In this document: positions 1-9,207 of the stretch, in pieces
Layout of the letters: every line of letters begins with the position of its first letter
Position numbering within the stretch: the first letter of the stretch is position 1
Origin: Sphingomonas sp. NBWT7
GTDB lineage: Bacteria > Pseudomonadota > Alphaproteobacteria > Sphingomonadales > Sphingomonadaceae
Length of the DNA stretch: 64,000 nucleotides
NCBI RefSeq assembly: GCF_014217605.1
Contig: NZ_CP043639.1
Span: 2,131,501-2,195,500 of the forward strand
Reading direction: 5' to 3'
Translations under genes and position numbers: made by a program
Notes under the pieces: generated by a model
Database searches by the model: none
Told to the model about the DNA's origin: nothing
The model's input: only the letters and a program-made list of their open reading frames with translations

Positions 1-415
1 CGCCGAACGACGGCTCGAGCAGCGCGACGCAGTTGATGAAGGCATCGACGTCCTCGGTCGCGACTTCGAGATCGATCGAATCGACGTCGGCGAAGCGCTT
101 GAACAGCACCGCCTTGCCTTCCATCACCGGCTTGGAGGCAAGCGCGCCGAGATTGCCCATGCCGAGGATCGCGGTGCCATTCGAGATGACGGCGACGAGA
201 TTGCCCTTGGTGGTGTAATCGTAGGCGGTCGCAGGATCGTCGGCGATCGCCTGCACCGGCACGGCGACGCCGGGAGAATAGGCGAGCGCGAGATCGCGCT
301 GCGTCGCCATCGGTTTCGAAGCGACGATCTCGATCTTGCCGGGCCGCCCTTCGGAATGGAACAGCAGCGCCTCGCGCTCGGAAAACTGGACGTTGGTCTT
401 GGTCTGATCGGTCAT
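1..415 (-). CDS. maeB: NADP-dependent malic enzyme, N-terminal part
   Basis: Only the first 138 codons are in the window; the gene runs off the left edge. Malic enzyme decarboxylates malate to pyruvate while reducing NAD(P), in the cytoplasm. The reading frame from the ATG at 415 begins MTDQTKTNVQFSEREALLFH and contains the family's early signatures: an LALAYSPGVAVP block near residue 45, YDYTTKGNLVAVISNGTAIL near residues 70-90 and GNLGALASKPVMEGKAVLFK after it. Such MaeB proteins usually carry a C-terminal phosphotransacetylase-like domain, which cannot be seen here. It lies 48 bases from the stop of ogt on the same strand. Recognition from these blocks is firm; the cofactor preference (NADP rather than NAD) is inferred from the family. 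Confidence 0.9.
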   Translation of the reverse strand, partial: MTDQTKTNVQFSEREALLFHSEGRPGKIEIVASKPMATQRDLALAYSPGVAVPVQAIADDPATAYDYTTKGNLVAVISNGTAILGMGNLGALASKPVMEGKAVLFKRFADVDSIDLEVATEDVDAFINCVALLEPSFG

Positions 416-463
416 GCGGGCACCCGGGGGAGAGGTTCGCCCGCGACCTTTACGGGCGCATGG

Positions 464-1000
464 TCACGATGCAACCGCGTGGGCGACAAAGAGATCGGGC
501 TGATCGAGCGCGGCACCCGCGACGCGGCGCTCGAGCGCGAGCAGCAGCTGCTTGTTGGGCAAACCGCCGCCGAACCCGGTCAGCGCGCCGCCCGCGCCGA
601 TCACGCGGTGGCACGGCGTGACGATTGACAGCGGATTGCGCCCGTTCGCCGCCCCCACCGCGCGCGTCGCGGTCGGCCGGCCGACCGCCACCGCGATGTC
701 GCGGTAGCTGCGCGTCTCGCCGTAGGGGATGGCGAGCAGCGCTGCCCACACCGCCAGCTGGAAATCGGTACCGATCGGATCGAGCGGCAGATCGAACGCG
801 GTGCGCGTCCCTGCGAAATACTCCGCCAGCTGTCGCGTCGCGGCGACGAGCACCGGGTGATCGCGTCCAACGGTTCGCGGGGCGTAGCGCCGCTGCATGG
901 AAGCATCGTCGTTCCACAGCACGGCCGCGAGCCCGCGGTCGCTGGCGACGAGCGTGAGGTCGCCGGTCGGCGAGGCGATGACGGTCGCGGCATAGGTCAT
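464..1000 (-). CDS. ogt: Methylated-DNA--protein-cysteine methyltransferase
   Basis: This 178-residue suicide repair protein moves the alkyl group from O6-alkylguanine in DNA to its own cysteine. The active site TPCHRVIG places the acceptor at Cys130. Upstream of it are the helix-turn-helix region around residues 95-120 (YGETRSYRDIA) and RAVGAANGRNPLSIV, holding the conserved Arg finger and Asn hinge. Length fits the stand-alone Ogt type rather than the longer Ada fusion. The ATG at 1000 is taken because the family's N-terminal beta-strand (TYAATVIASPTGDLTL) starts there. It is divergent from mutS with 133 bases between the two starts, so the two repair genes may share a promoter region. Confidence 0.93.
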   Translation of the reverse strand: MTYAATVIASPTGDLTLVASDRGLAAVLWNDDASMQRRYAPRTVGRDHPVLVAATRQLAEYFAGTRTAFDLPLDPIGTDFQLAVWAALLAIPYGETRSYRDIAVAVGRPTATRAVGAANGRNPLSIVTPCHRVIGAGGALTGFGGGLPNKQLLLALERRVAGAALDQPDLFVAHAVAS

Positions 1001-1133
1001 GGACGTCTCCTAACGTGTGCTGTGCGCGCCGGCATCCCGTCGCTTGCGGTCAAACCCACGCTCGCCAAGCGGGCATGCGCTGGGTAAGCCGCGCCTTTCC
1101 GCAGTCCCGCGCCCGATCGATTTTATAAAAGCC

Positions 1134-3755
1134 ATGACCGACGCCCCCGCCCCGACGCCGATGATGGCGCAATATCTCGCGCTCAAGGAAGAGGCGGGTG
1201 ACTGCCTGCTGTTCTATCGCATGGGCGATTTCTTCGAGCTGTTCTTCGACGATGCGCGGATCGCCAGCGGGGTGCTCGACATCGCGCTGACGGCGCGCGG
1301 CGAGCATGAGGGCAGCAAGATTCCAATGTGCGGCGTCCCCGTTCACGCCGCGACGGCCTATCTCCAGCGGCTGATCAAGGCGGGGCACCGCGTCGCGATC
1401 GCCGAGCAGACTGAGAGTCCGGAGGCGGCGCGCAAGGCGCGCGGATCGAAGGCACTGGTCAATCGCGCGATCGTCCGCTTCGTCACCGCAGGTACGCTGA
1501 CCGAGGAAGCGCTGCTCGATGCGCGCGCCGCGAACTGGTGCGTCGCGGTGGGCGAAGCGGCGGGCGGCGTCGGCGTCGCGGCGGCGGACATCTCTACCGG
1601 CCGGTTCGAGGTGATCGCGTGCAGCGCGCAGGCGCTGGGGGCTGAACTCGCGCGCCTCGGCGCGGCGGAGGTGATCGCCGCGGAGGGGAGCGACGCGCCC
1701 GCGACGGTGTGGCGGCCGCGCGGCGATTTCGACAGCGCGCGCGGCGAGGAGCGGCTCCGCCGGCTGCACGGCGTCGCGACGCTCGACGGCTTCGGCCAGT
1801 TCGACCGCGCGATGCTCGCCGCCGCGGGTGGGCTGGTCGCGTATCTGGAACATAACGGCAAAGGCACCCTGCCGCTGCTGCGCCCGCCGGTGATCCGCCG
1901 CAGCGCGGAGGCGATGGCGATCGACGCGGCGACGCGCGAGAGCCTGGAACTGACGTGCAGCGCAGGCGGCGTGCGCAAGGGCAGCTTGCTCGACGCGGTC
2001 GACCGCACGGTGACGGGCGCTGGCGCACGGCTGCTCGCCGCCGATATCGGCGCGCCGCTGATGGACAAGACCGCGATCGAGGCACGGCTGGCGCTGGTCG
2101 CCTTCTTCCACGACGACAGCGACGCGCGCGCGCGGCTGCGCGATCGGCTACGCGCGCTGCCCGACATCGGGCGCGCGCTCGGCCGGCTCGCCGCAGGGCG
2201 CGGCAGCCCGCGCGATCTCGGACAATTACGCGACGGGCTCGACGGCGCGTGGCTGCTCGGCGAGACGCTCGGCAGCTCGCTGCCCGGGCTGGTCGAGAAC
2301 GGCGGCAGCGACCTTCTCGCGCAGCTCGCGCCGCGGCTGCGCGGACACGGCGAACTGATCGACCTGCTCAAGCGCGCGCTCGTCCCCGCCCCGCCGATCG
2401 ACGCGGCGGCCGGTGGGTTCATCGCCGAGGGTTACGACGCCGCGCTCGACGATCTGCGCGATGCGGGCAGCGGCGGGCGCCGCGCGATCGCCGCTTTGGA
2501 GGCGCGCTACCGCGACGAGACGGGCATCGCCGCGCTCAAGATCCGGCACAACAACGTACTTGGCTATCACGTCGAGGTCGCCGCGCGCAGCGCCGACCCG
2601 CTGATGAAACCGGAGTCGGGATTCACGCACCGCCAGACGCTCGCCGGCGTCGTGCGCTTCAACGCCCCCGAGCTGCACGAGGTGGCGAGCCGCGTGACGC
2701 AGGCGGGGGCGCATGCGATCGCAGCGGAGGCGGCACATCTCGAGGATCTGATCGCCGCTGCGCTCGCCTGTGCCGAGCCGATCGCGGCGACCGCCGACGC
2801 GCTAGCCCGGCTCGATGTGGCGGCGGGGCTCGCCGAGCGCGCCGCCGAGGGCGGCTGGGCGCGGCCCGCATTGGTCGATCACGCCTGCTTCGACGTCGTC
2901 GGCGGGCGGCACCCGGTGGTCGAGGCGGCGGTGGCGAAATCGGGTGACCGCTTCGTCGCCAACGACTGCTCGCTGTCGGAAAGCTCACGCCTATGGCTGG
3001 TGACCGGCCCGAACATGGGCGGCAAGTCGACCTTCCTGCGGCAGAACGCGCTGATCGCCGTGCTCGCGCAAGCCGGAAGCTATGTGCCCGCGACCAGCGC
3101 GACATTGGGGCTGGTCGACCGGCTGTTCAGCCGCGTCGGCGCATCGGACAATCTCGCACGCGGACGCTCGACCTTCATGGTCGAGATGGTCGAGACCGCG
3201 GCGATCCTGGCGCAAGCGACGCCGGCAAGCTTCGTGATTCTCGACGAGGTGGGGCGTGGCACGTCGACCTATGACGGGCTTGCGATCGCCTGGGCGGTGG
3301 TTGAGGCGATCCACGAGGACAATCGCTGCCGCTGCCTGTTCGCAACGCATTACCACGAGCTAACGCGGCTCGCCGAGCGCTGCGACGCGCTGAGCCTCCA
3401 CCACGTTCGCGCGCGCGAGTGGAAGGGCGAGCTGGTGCTGCTCCACGAACTCGCCGACGGGCCGGCGGATCGCAGCTACGGGCTCGCCGTCGCGCGGCTC
3501 GCCGGGATGCCGCCGGCAACGGTCGCGCGTGCCAAGGCGGTGCTGGCGAAGCTGGAGGCGGGCCGCGCCAAGACCGGCGGGCTCGCCGCGGGGCTCGACG
3601 ATCTGCCGCTGTTCGCGGCCGCCGCGGCGGCGCAGAGCGAGGAGGCGCGCGATCCGCTGCGTGAAGCAGTGGAAGGGCTCGACGTCGATACGCTCTCCCC
3701 GCGCGAGGCGCTCGATCAATTGTACCGGCTGAAGGCGATCGTACGCGAGGACTGA
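1134..3755 (+). CDS. mutS: DNA mismatch repair protein MutS
   Basis: MutS recognises base mismatches and small loops and recruits MutL. The protein is 873 residues, normal for the family. The mismatch-reading Phe-x-Glu motif is at residues 33-35 within RMGDFFELFFDDA. The connector, core and clamp regions follow, and the ABC-type ATPase lies at the C-terminus with Walker A TGPNMGGKST near residue 623, Walker B VILDEVGRGTSTYDG and the switch segment FATHYHEL. The frame is open 39 codons further upstream to 1017, but that stretch is Arg/Pro-rich and unlike MutS, so the ATG at 1134, directly before TDAPAPTPMMAQYLALK, is chosen. It is followed by hslU after 77 bases. Confidence 0.97.
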   Translation: MTDAPAPTPMMAQYLALKEEAGDCLLFYRMGDFFELFFDDARIASGVLDIALTARGEHEGSKIPMCGVPVHAATAYLQRLIKAGHRVAIAEQTESPEAARKARGSKALVNRAIVRFVTAGTLTEEALLDARAANWCVAVGEAAGGVGVAAADISTGRFEVIACSAQALGAELARLGAAEVIAAEGSDAPATVWRPRGDFDSARGEERLRRLHGVATLDGFGQFDRAMLAAAGGLVAYLEHNGKGTLPLLRPPVIRRSAEAMAIDAATRESLELTCSAGGVRKGSLLDAVDRTVTGAGARLLAADIGAPLMDKTAIEARLALVAFFHDDSDARARLRDRLRALPDIGRALGRLAAGRGSPRDLGQLRDGLDGAWLLGETLGSSLPGLVENGGSDLLAQLAPRLRGHGELIDLLKRALVPAPPIDAAAGGFIAEGYDAALDDLRDAGSGGRRAIAALEARYRDETGIAALKIRHNNVLGYHVEVAARSADPLMKPESGFTHRQTLAGVVRFNAPELHEVASRVTQAGAHAIAAEAAHLEDLIAAALACAEPIAATADALARLDVAAGLAERAAEGGWARPALVDHACFDVVGGRHPVVEAAVAKSGDRFVANDCSLSESSRLWLVTGPNMGGKSTFLRQNALIAVLAQAGSYVPATSATLGLVDRLFSRVGASDNLARGRSTFMVEMVETAAILAQATPASFVILDEVGRGTSTYDGLAIAWAVVEAIHEDNRCRCLFATHYHELTRLAERCDALSLHHVRAREWKGELVLLHELADGPADRSYGLAVARLAGMPPATVARAKAVLAKLEAGRAKTGGLAAGLDDLPLFAAAAAAQSEEARDPLREAVEGLDVDTLSPREALDQLYRLKAIVRED

Positions 3756-3832
3756 AGGCGCAGCGTCCGGCACCCCGATCGGCGCCCCGCCCTGCTTGAT
3801 CCCTCGTCGCCGCACCCCGATATGCCGCGGCG

Positions 3833-5128
3833 ATGAAGGACAATCTTACGCCCAAGGCGATCGTCGCCGCTCTCGACGCACATATCATCGGACAACGGGA
3901 CGCCAAGCGCGCGGTCGCGGTTGCGCTGCGCAACCGGTGGCGGCGGCAGCAACTGAGCCCTGATCTGCGCGATGAGGTGACGCCCAAGAACATTCTGATG
4001 ATCGGGCCGACCGGCTGCGGCAAGACCGAGATCAGCCGCCGCCTCGCGAAGCTCGCCGATGCGCCGTTCGTGAAGGTGGAAGCGACCAAGTTCACCGAGG
4101 TCGGCTACGTCGGCCGCGACGTCGAGCAGATCGCGCGCGACCTCGTCGAGGAGGCGATCCGGCTGGAGAAGGAGCGCCGGCGCGCCGCGGTGAAGGACAA
4201 GGCGGAGGAAGCCGCGATGGCGCGGCTGCTCGATGCGCTGGTCGGCAAGGATTCGAGCCAGGCGACACGCGAGAGCTTCCGCCAGCGCTTCCGCGACGGG
4301 CATCTCGACCAGACCGAGATCGAGCTCGAGCTGCAGGCCGCGCCGCAGATGCCGTTCGAGCTGCCGGGCGGCGCGCAAATGGGGATGATCAACCTCGGCG
4401 AGATGTTCGGCAAGCTCGGCGGCGGGCAGACCAAGCGGCGCAAGCTCCTGGTGCCATCGGCGTGGGAAAAGCTGGTCGAGGAGGAGGCCGACAAGCGGCT
4501 GGACCAGGACGAGGTGAGCCGGATCGCACTCGCTGACGCGGAAGCGAACGGGATCGTCTTCCTCGACGAGATCGACAAGATCGCGGTGAGCGACGTGCGC
4601 GGCGGATCGGTGAGCCGCGAGGGCGTCCAGCGCGATCTGCTGCCGCTGATCGAGGGCACCACCGTGTCGACCAAATACGGCCCGATGAAAACCGATCACA
4701 TCCTGTTCATCGCCAGCGGCGCGTTTCACGTCGCGAAGCCGAGCGACCTGCTGCCCGAGCTTCAGGGCCGCCTGCCGATCCGCGTCGAGCTGAAGGGGCT
4801 GACCGAGGACGATTTCGTCGCGATCCTGTCGGACACCAAGGCCTCGCTGCCGGCGCAGTACAAGGCGCTGATCGGCACCGAGGGCGTCGACGTGACCTTT
4901 ACCGACGACGGCATCCGCGCCGTCGCGCGGATCGCGGCGGAGGTGAACGGTGAGATCGAGAATATCGGCGCGCGCCGGCTGCAGACGGTGATGGAGAAAC
5001 TGCTCGAGGAAGTGAGCTTCGACGCGGAGGACCGCGGCGGCACCGCGCTGACGGTCGATGCCGCCTATGTCGACAAGCAGCTCGCCAGCGTCGCGCGCAA
5101 CACCGACCTCAGCCGCTTCGTCCTGTGA
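3833..5128 (+). CDS. hslU: ATP-dependent protease ATPase subunit HslU
   Basis: HslU is the AAA+ unfoldase that feeds substrates to the HslV peptidase. The 431-residue protein has the N-terminal block [17 protein letters not shown], Walker A GPTGCGKT at residues 58-65, a [10 protein letters not shown] segment (the pore-loop region of the family), Walker [12 protein letters not shown], and the terminal LSRFVL that docks into HslV. The middle I-domain is present. The start ATG at 3833 is preceded by a weak CCGCGGCG sequence only. Most bacteria place hslV immediately upstream of hslU; here the upstream neighbour is mutS, so the peptidase gene must be elsewhere or be missing. A stable stem-loop follows the stop codon. 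Confidence 0.97.
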   Translation: MKDNLTPKAIVAALDAHIIGQRDAKRAVAVALRNRWRRQQLSPDLRDEVTPKNILMIGPTGCGKTEISRRLAKLADAPFVKVEATKFTEVGYVGRDVEQIARDLVEEAIRLEKERRRAAVKDKAEEAAMARLLDALVGKDSSQATRESFRQRFRDGHLDQTEIELELQAAPQMPFELPGGAQMGMINLGEMFGKLGGGQTKRRKLLVPSAWEKLVEEEADKRLDQDEVSRIALADAEANGIVFLDEIDKIAVSDVRGGSVSREGVQRDLLPLIEGTTVSTKYGPMKTDHILFIASGAFHVAKPSDLLPELQGRLPIRVELKGLTEDDFVAILSDTKASLPAQYKALIGTEGVDVTFTDDGIRAVARIAAEVNGEIENIGARRLQTVMEKLLEEVSFDAEDRGGTALTVDAAYVDKQLASVARNTDLSRFVL

Positions 5129-5136
5129 TGCCCGCC

Positions 5137-5167
5137 GCCCCGCCCGGCCGACAAGGCCAGGCGGGGC
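5137..5167. terminator. Stem-loop after hslU
   Basis: A 13-bp stem (5137-5149 pairing with 5155-5167, one internal C/A mismatch) with the loop GACAA starts 8 bases after the hslU stop codon. It is very GC-rich, and only a short purine-rich stretch follows rather than a T-run, so it is not a textbook intrinsic terminator. Its place between hslU and the oppositely oriented tRNA gene fits a transcription end or an RNA-stabilising hairpin. Confidence 0.5.
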
Positions 5168-5192
5168 GATAGGCGCTAACAGCGGAAAGAAA

Positions 5193-5267
<75 letters not shown>

Positions 5268-5361
5268 ACTGCCCGCGCGCCGATCGGCTGCAAGCGAGGG
5301 CGCCCTAGAGACGAGCGGGACCCGATTGTCAAGGCGCTGACGGCGCGCAATAGCAACCGCG

Positions 5362-5541
5362 ATGGACAGCAACGAGGATCGCGCGGCCCGCCGCGCCGCG
5401 GCGCTGCGCGCCAACCTGCGCCGCCGCAAGGAGCAGGCACGCGGCCTCGCCGGCACGACCGACGCACGCGAGCCGTCGGCGCCCGACGGCGATCCGGCGA
5501 CGGCAGCGCCGGACCCCAACGAAGAAGCACCGGGCGCCTGA
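5362..5541 (+). CDS. Small basic/acidic hypothetical protein
   Basis: This 59-residue protein begins MDSNEDRAARRAAALRANLR. The first half is an Arg/Ala-rich amphipathic helix (RAARRAAALRANLRRRKEQAR) and the second half an acidic Pro/Ala-rich tail ending EEAPGA. There is no signal peptide or membrane segment. From memory, short Arg-rich proteins of this type are recurrent in sphingomonads, but no function is known to me. It lies alone between the tRNA gene and the convergent aminopeptidase gene. A CGCAATAGCAACCGCG sequence precedes the ATG with no clear ribosome site. Confidence 0.6.
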   Translation: MDSNEDRAARRAAALRANLRRRKEQARGLAGTTDAREPSAPDGDPATAAPDPNEEAPGA

Positions 5542-5574
5542 GCCGCCCAGCGCGCCTGCGGTGCCTTAGGGCGC

Positions 5575-7377
5575 TCAGCCGGCGACGATCGGCGCGCACT
5601 TCTCCTCGAGCCACGCCCGGTCCGCGCCATCGAGCACTCCGCCAAGTGCAGCTGCGACGCGCACGTGATAGGCGTTGAGCCACGCCAGCTCGTACGCCGT
5701 CAGCAATGACGGATCGATCAGGTCACGCTCGATCGGCACTAACGTCAGCGTGTCGAAGCCGAGCATCACGTCTTCGCCGCCGTCGATCCGACGCTCCTCC
5801 ACTAGCAACAGATTCTCGATGCGGATGCCGTAATCCCCCGCCTTGTAATAGCCGGGCTCGTTGGAGAGGATCATGCCCGGCAGCAGCGGTTCGGACGGGC
5901 CGCCGCCGGGATAGCTCGGCTTGGCGATCCGCGCCGGCCCTTCGTGGACCGAGAGGTAGCTGCCTACGCCGTGCCCCGTGCCGTGCGCGAAATCGAGCCC
6001 CGCCTGCCACAGCGGGAGCCGGGCGAGGATATCGAGCTGCGAACCCACCGTGCCGCGCGGGAAGACCGCGGTGGCGAGCGCGATATGCCCCTTGAGCACG
6101 CGGGTGTAGCGGTCGCGCATCTCGGTGGTCGGCGCACCGATCGGGACGACGCGCGTCACGTCGGTCGTGCCGTCGTCATATTGGCCGCCCGAATCGATCA
6201 GGTAGAGCTGCCCCGGCTCGATCGGCAGGCTCGATTCCTCGGTGACGTGATAGTGCGGGATCGCGCCATTGGGGCCGGTCGCGGAGATTGCGTCGAACGA
6301 CAGGTCGCGCAGCACGCCGGTTTCGCGCCGGAACGCCTCTAGCCGCGCCGCGGCGGATAGCTCCGTCTGCCCGCCCTTGGGGCCTTCGATCGAGATCCAC
6401 CGCAGGAAGCGGGTCAGCGCCGCGCCGTCGCGGGTGCTGGCGGCGCGGTGCCCCGCCTGCTCGACCGGGTTCTTCACCGCACGCGGGATGACGGTGGGGT
6501 CGCGCAGCGCGAGAACGCGGCCGCCCGCCGCCTCGATCGCGAGCGGGATCGCGGCGACCGACAGCGCGGGATCAACCGCGACGCGTTTGCCCGAAAAACC
6601 GCCGAGCGCCCCGGCGAACGCCGCGCGATCGTGGACCCGCACCGCATTGCCGAGATGCTGCGCGACCGCCTCCGTCATCTTCTCGGGCGCGACGAAGAGG
6701 TCCGCTGTGCCGTCGGCGTTGACGATCGCGTAGGACAGCGCGACCGGGGTGCGGGAGACGTCGCCGCCGCGCACGTTGAACACCCAGGCAATCGATTCGA
6801 GTGCGGCGAGAACAACGGCGTCGGCCTTCTGCTCGCCGAGCCAATCGGCGACCGCAGCGCGCTTCTCGGCGGACGAGCGCCCGGCATGGCGATCATCGTG
6901 CACCGCCAACTTCGCGTCCGAACGCTGCGGCTGATCGGGCCAGATCGCGTCGACCGGATTGGTATCGACCGGGATGAGTGTCGCGCCGACGGCGGCGAGC
7001 GCCTTCGATGCCTCGTCGACCCAGGCGCTCGTGTGGAGCCATGGATCATAGCCGATCCGCGCGTCCTGCTTCACATGCCCGGCAAGCCACCCCGACACGC
7101 TCGTCTCCGGCACGCCGACAAACTGCCAGTCGTCCGCCGACACCTGCTGGCGCACCTGCAGCGTGTAGCGCCCGTCGATGAAAATCGCCGCTTCCGCGGG
7201 CAGCACCACCGCGGTGCCGGCCGACCCCTGGAAGCCGGTGAGCCAGGCGAGGCGCTGCGCATAGGCGCCGACATATTCGCTCATATGCTCGTCGGTCAGC
7301 GGCACGACGAAGCCGTCGAGCTGCTGGCGGGCGAGCTGGTCGCGCAGGGCGGCAAGGCGGTCGGTGTAGGTGGACAT
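5575..7377 (-). CDS. pepP: Aminopeptidase P family protein (Xaa-Pro aminopeptidase)
   Basis: This cytoplasmic M24 metallopeptidase removes an N-terminal residue that precedes proline. At 600 residues it has the long three-domain layout of the eukaryotic-type aminopeptidase P: two creatinase-like N-terminal domains, the pita-bread catalytic domain and a short C-terminal extension. The five metal ligands are visible: Asp in YLIDSGGQYDDG and in GTTDVTR, His in HGTGHGVGSYLSVHEGP, Glu in LSNEPGYY and Glu in GIRIENLLLVEE. The ATG at 7377 (MSTYTDRLAALRDQLARQQL) is preferred to an upstream in-frame start at 7473, whose 32 extra residues are Arg/Pro-rich. It is divergent from nadB. Confidence 0.92.
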   Translation of the reverse strand: MSTYTDRLAALRDQLARQQLDGFVVPLTDEHMSEYVGAYAQRLAWLTGFQGSAGTAVVLPAEAAIFIDGRYTLQVRQQVSADDWQFVGVPETSVSGWLAGHVKQDARIGYDPWLHTSAWVDEASKALAAVGATLIPVDTNPVDAIWPDQPQRSDAKLAVHDDRHAGRSSAEKRAAVADWLGEQKADAVVLAALESIAWVFNVRGGDVSRTPVALSYAIVNADGTADLFVAPEKMTEAVAQHLGNAVRVHDRAAFAGALGGFSGKRVAVDPALSVAAIPLAIEAAGGRVLALRDPTVIPRAVKNPVEQAGHRAASTRDGAALTRFLRWISIEGPKGGQTELSAAARLEAFRRETGVLRDLSFDAISATGPNGAIPHYHVTEESSLPIEPGQLYLIDSGGQYDDGTTDVTRVVPIGAPTTEMRDRYTRVLKGHIALATAVFPRGTVGSQLDILARLPLWQAGLDFAHGTGHGVGSYLSVHEGPARIAKPSYPGGGPSEPLLPGMILSNEPGYYKAGDYGIRIENLLLVEERRIDGGEDVMLGFDTLTLVPIERDLIDPSLLTAYELAWLNAYHVRVAAALGGVLDGADRAWLEEKCAPIVAG

Positions 7378-7508
7378 GGGGCTCCTCGATCGGCCACCCG
7401 CCCCTCTCGCCGGCGGCGGGCGGGGCAGGTTCGTTACCGCCCCGATATGGCAGATGCACGCGCTTCGTGCCATGCAGCGCGGATGCTCGCCTCTCCCCCG
7501 CCCCGCGC

Positions 7509-9086
7509 ATGAACGCCGACGTCCTCATCATCGGATCGGGCGCCGCCGGGCTCACCGCCGCGCTCAACCTCGCCGATCGCTTCCAGGTCACCGTACTCGC
7601 CAAGGGCGCGCTCAACGAAGGGTCGACCGCCTGGGCGCAGGGCGGGATCGCCGCGGTGCTCGAACCGGGCGACACGTTCGAGAACCATGTCGAGGACACG
7701 ATGGTCGCCGGCGCCGGGCTCAACGATCGCGAGATTGTCGAGTTCGTGGTGGAGAACGCACCGGCCGCGATCGAGCGGCTGCAGAAGCTCGGCGTGCCGT
7801 TCGCGCAGGACGGCAATGCTTTGCACCTGACGCGCGAGGGTGGGCATTCGCACCGCCGCATCGTCCACGTCGACGACGCCACCGGCTGGGCGGTGCAGGA
7901 GGCGCTGCAACGCGCGGCCGAGGCGCATCCCAACATCACCTTGGCGCCCGATCAGGTCGCGATCGATCTCGCCACCGGGCGGCACGAAGAGCGCTATTCG
8001 GGCTCGGGCAATGTTTGGGGTGTCTACGCGGTCGATCGCCAGACCGGACGGGTGAACCTCTACACCGCGCGCGCGACGATCCTCGCGACCGGCGGCGCGG
8101 GGCGGACGTACCTATTCTCCACTGCACCGCGCGGGGCGACCGGCGACGGGATCGCGATGGCGTGGCGCGCCGGCGCGCGCGTCTCCAACATGGAGATGAT
8201 GCAGTTCCACCCGACCTGCCTCTACAATCTCGAGGTCAAGAATTTCCTCATCACCGAGGCGGTGCGCGGCGAGGGCGGACGGCTGATCAACCCGCAGACC
8301 GGCAAGCGCTTCATGACCTATTACGATCCGGAGCGGCTCGAGCTCGCCCCGCGCGACGTGGTGGCGCGCGCGATCGACGCCGAGATCAAGCGCTACGGGC
8401 TGGATTACGTCCACCTCGACATCAGTCACCAGCCCGCCGATTTCGTGCGCGGGCACTTCCCCAACATCTACGAGAAGCTGAAGGGGCTCGGCATCGACAT
8501 GACGGTGCAGCCGATCCCCGTCGTGCCCGCGCAGCATTACACGTGCGGCGGGATCGTCGTCGATCGCGACGGGCGCACCGATCTGCCGCATTTGTACGCT
8601 GCGGGCGAATGTACCGAGAGCGGGTTGCACGGCGCGAACCGACTGGCGTCGAACTCGCTGCTTGAATGCTTCGTGTTCGGCGAGGCGGCGGCGAAGCACA
8701 TCGCGGCCAATTGGGACGCTCTGCCCTCGGTGCCGGCGATCCGCCCGTGGGACGAGAGCCGCGTCACCGACTCCGACGAGGAAGTGGTGATCAAGCAGAA
8801 CTGGACCGAGATCCGTCGCTTCATGTGGAATTACGTCGGCATCGTGCGCACGACCAAGCGGCTCCAGCGCGCGCAGCACCGCATCAAGCTGCTGACCAGC
8901 GAGGTCGAGGATTATTACGGCCATTTCCGCGTGACGCCCGACCTTATCGAGCTCAGAAACCTGCTACAGACCGCCGAGCTGATCGTACGATCGGCGCTGC
9001 ACCGGCACGAGAGCCGCGGCCTGCATTTCACGCTCGACTGGCCCGAGACGCTGCCGCAGCCGGTGGATACGGTGCTCGTTCCGTGA
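7509..9086 (+). CDS. nadB: L-aspartate oxidase
   Basis: NadB oxidises L-aspartate to iminoaspartate, the first step of de novo NAD synthesis. The protein (525 residues) starts MNADVLIIGSGAAGLTAALN, giving the FAD-binding GxGxxG right at the N-terminus. The active-site block CGGIVVDRDGRTDLPHLYAAGE and SGLHGANRLASNSLLEC, typical of NadB and of the related succinate dehydrogenase flavoproteins, follow. The helical C-terminal domain runs from about residue 410. The ATG at 7509 is used because the dinucleotide-binding strand begins there; a 14-residue upstream extension has no support. No nadA or nadC gene is adjacent. Confidence 0.95.
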   Translation: MNADVLIIGSGAAGLTAALNLADRFQVTVLAKGALNEGSTAWAQGGIAAVLEPGDTFENHVEDTMVAGAGLNDREIVEFVVENAPAAIERLQKLGVPFAQDGNALHLTREGGHSHRRIVHVDDATGWAVQEALQRAAEAHPNITLAPDQVAIDLATGRHEERYSGSGNVWGVYAVDRQTGRVNLYTARATILATGGAGRTYLFSTAPRGATGDGIAMAWRAGARVSNMEMMQFHPTCLYNLEVKNFLITEAVRGEGGRLINPQTGKRFMTYYDPERLELAPRDVVARAIDAEIKRYGLDYVHLDISHQPADFVRGHFPNIYEKLKGLGIDMTVQPIPVVPAQHYTCGGIVVDRDGRTDLPHLYAAGECTESGLHGANRLASNSLLECFVFGEAAAKHIAANWDALPSVPAIRPWDESRVTDSDEEVVIKQNWTEIRRFMWNYVGIVRTTKRLQRAQHRIKLLTSEVEDYYGHFRVTPDLIELRNLLQTAELIVRSALHRHESRGLHFTLDWPETLPQPVDTVLVP

Positions 9087-9207
9087 CACGGCGACGACCT
9101 GGCGTATGTCAGGCCCCGTTCATCGCAGATCGCGTAGCGCCTCATGTTCAATGAGCCATTTGCCGGTAGCGTGCATGCCTGGGTCAGGGCGGGGCAAGCA
9201 CAAGAAG

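Noticed and set aside
1017-1133. 39-residue N-terminal extension of MutS
   Set aside because: Not MutS-like in composition, and the family's conserved start MxxYxxLK lies directly after ATG 1134.
1050-2111. 353-codon minus-strand frame inside mutS
   Set aside because: Very high GC leaves long antisense frames open; the translation is Arg/Ala-rich and mutS on the other strand is certain.
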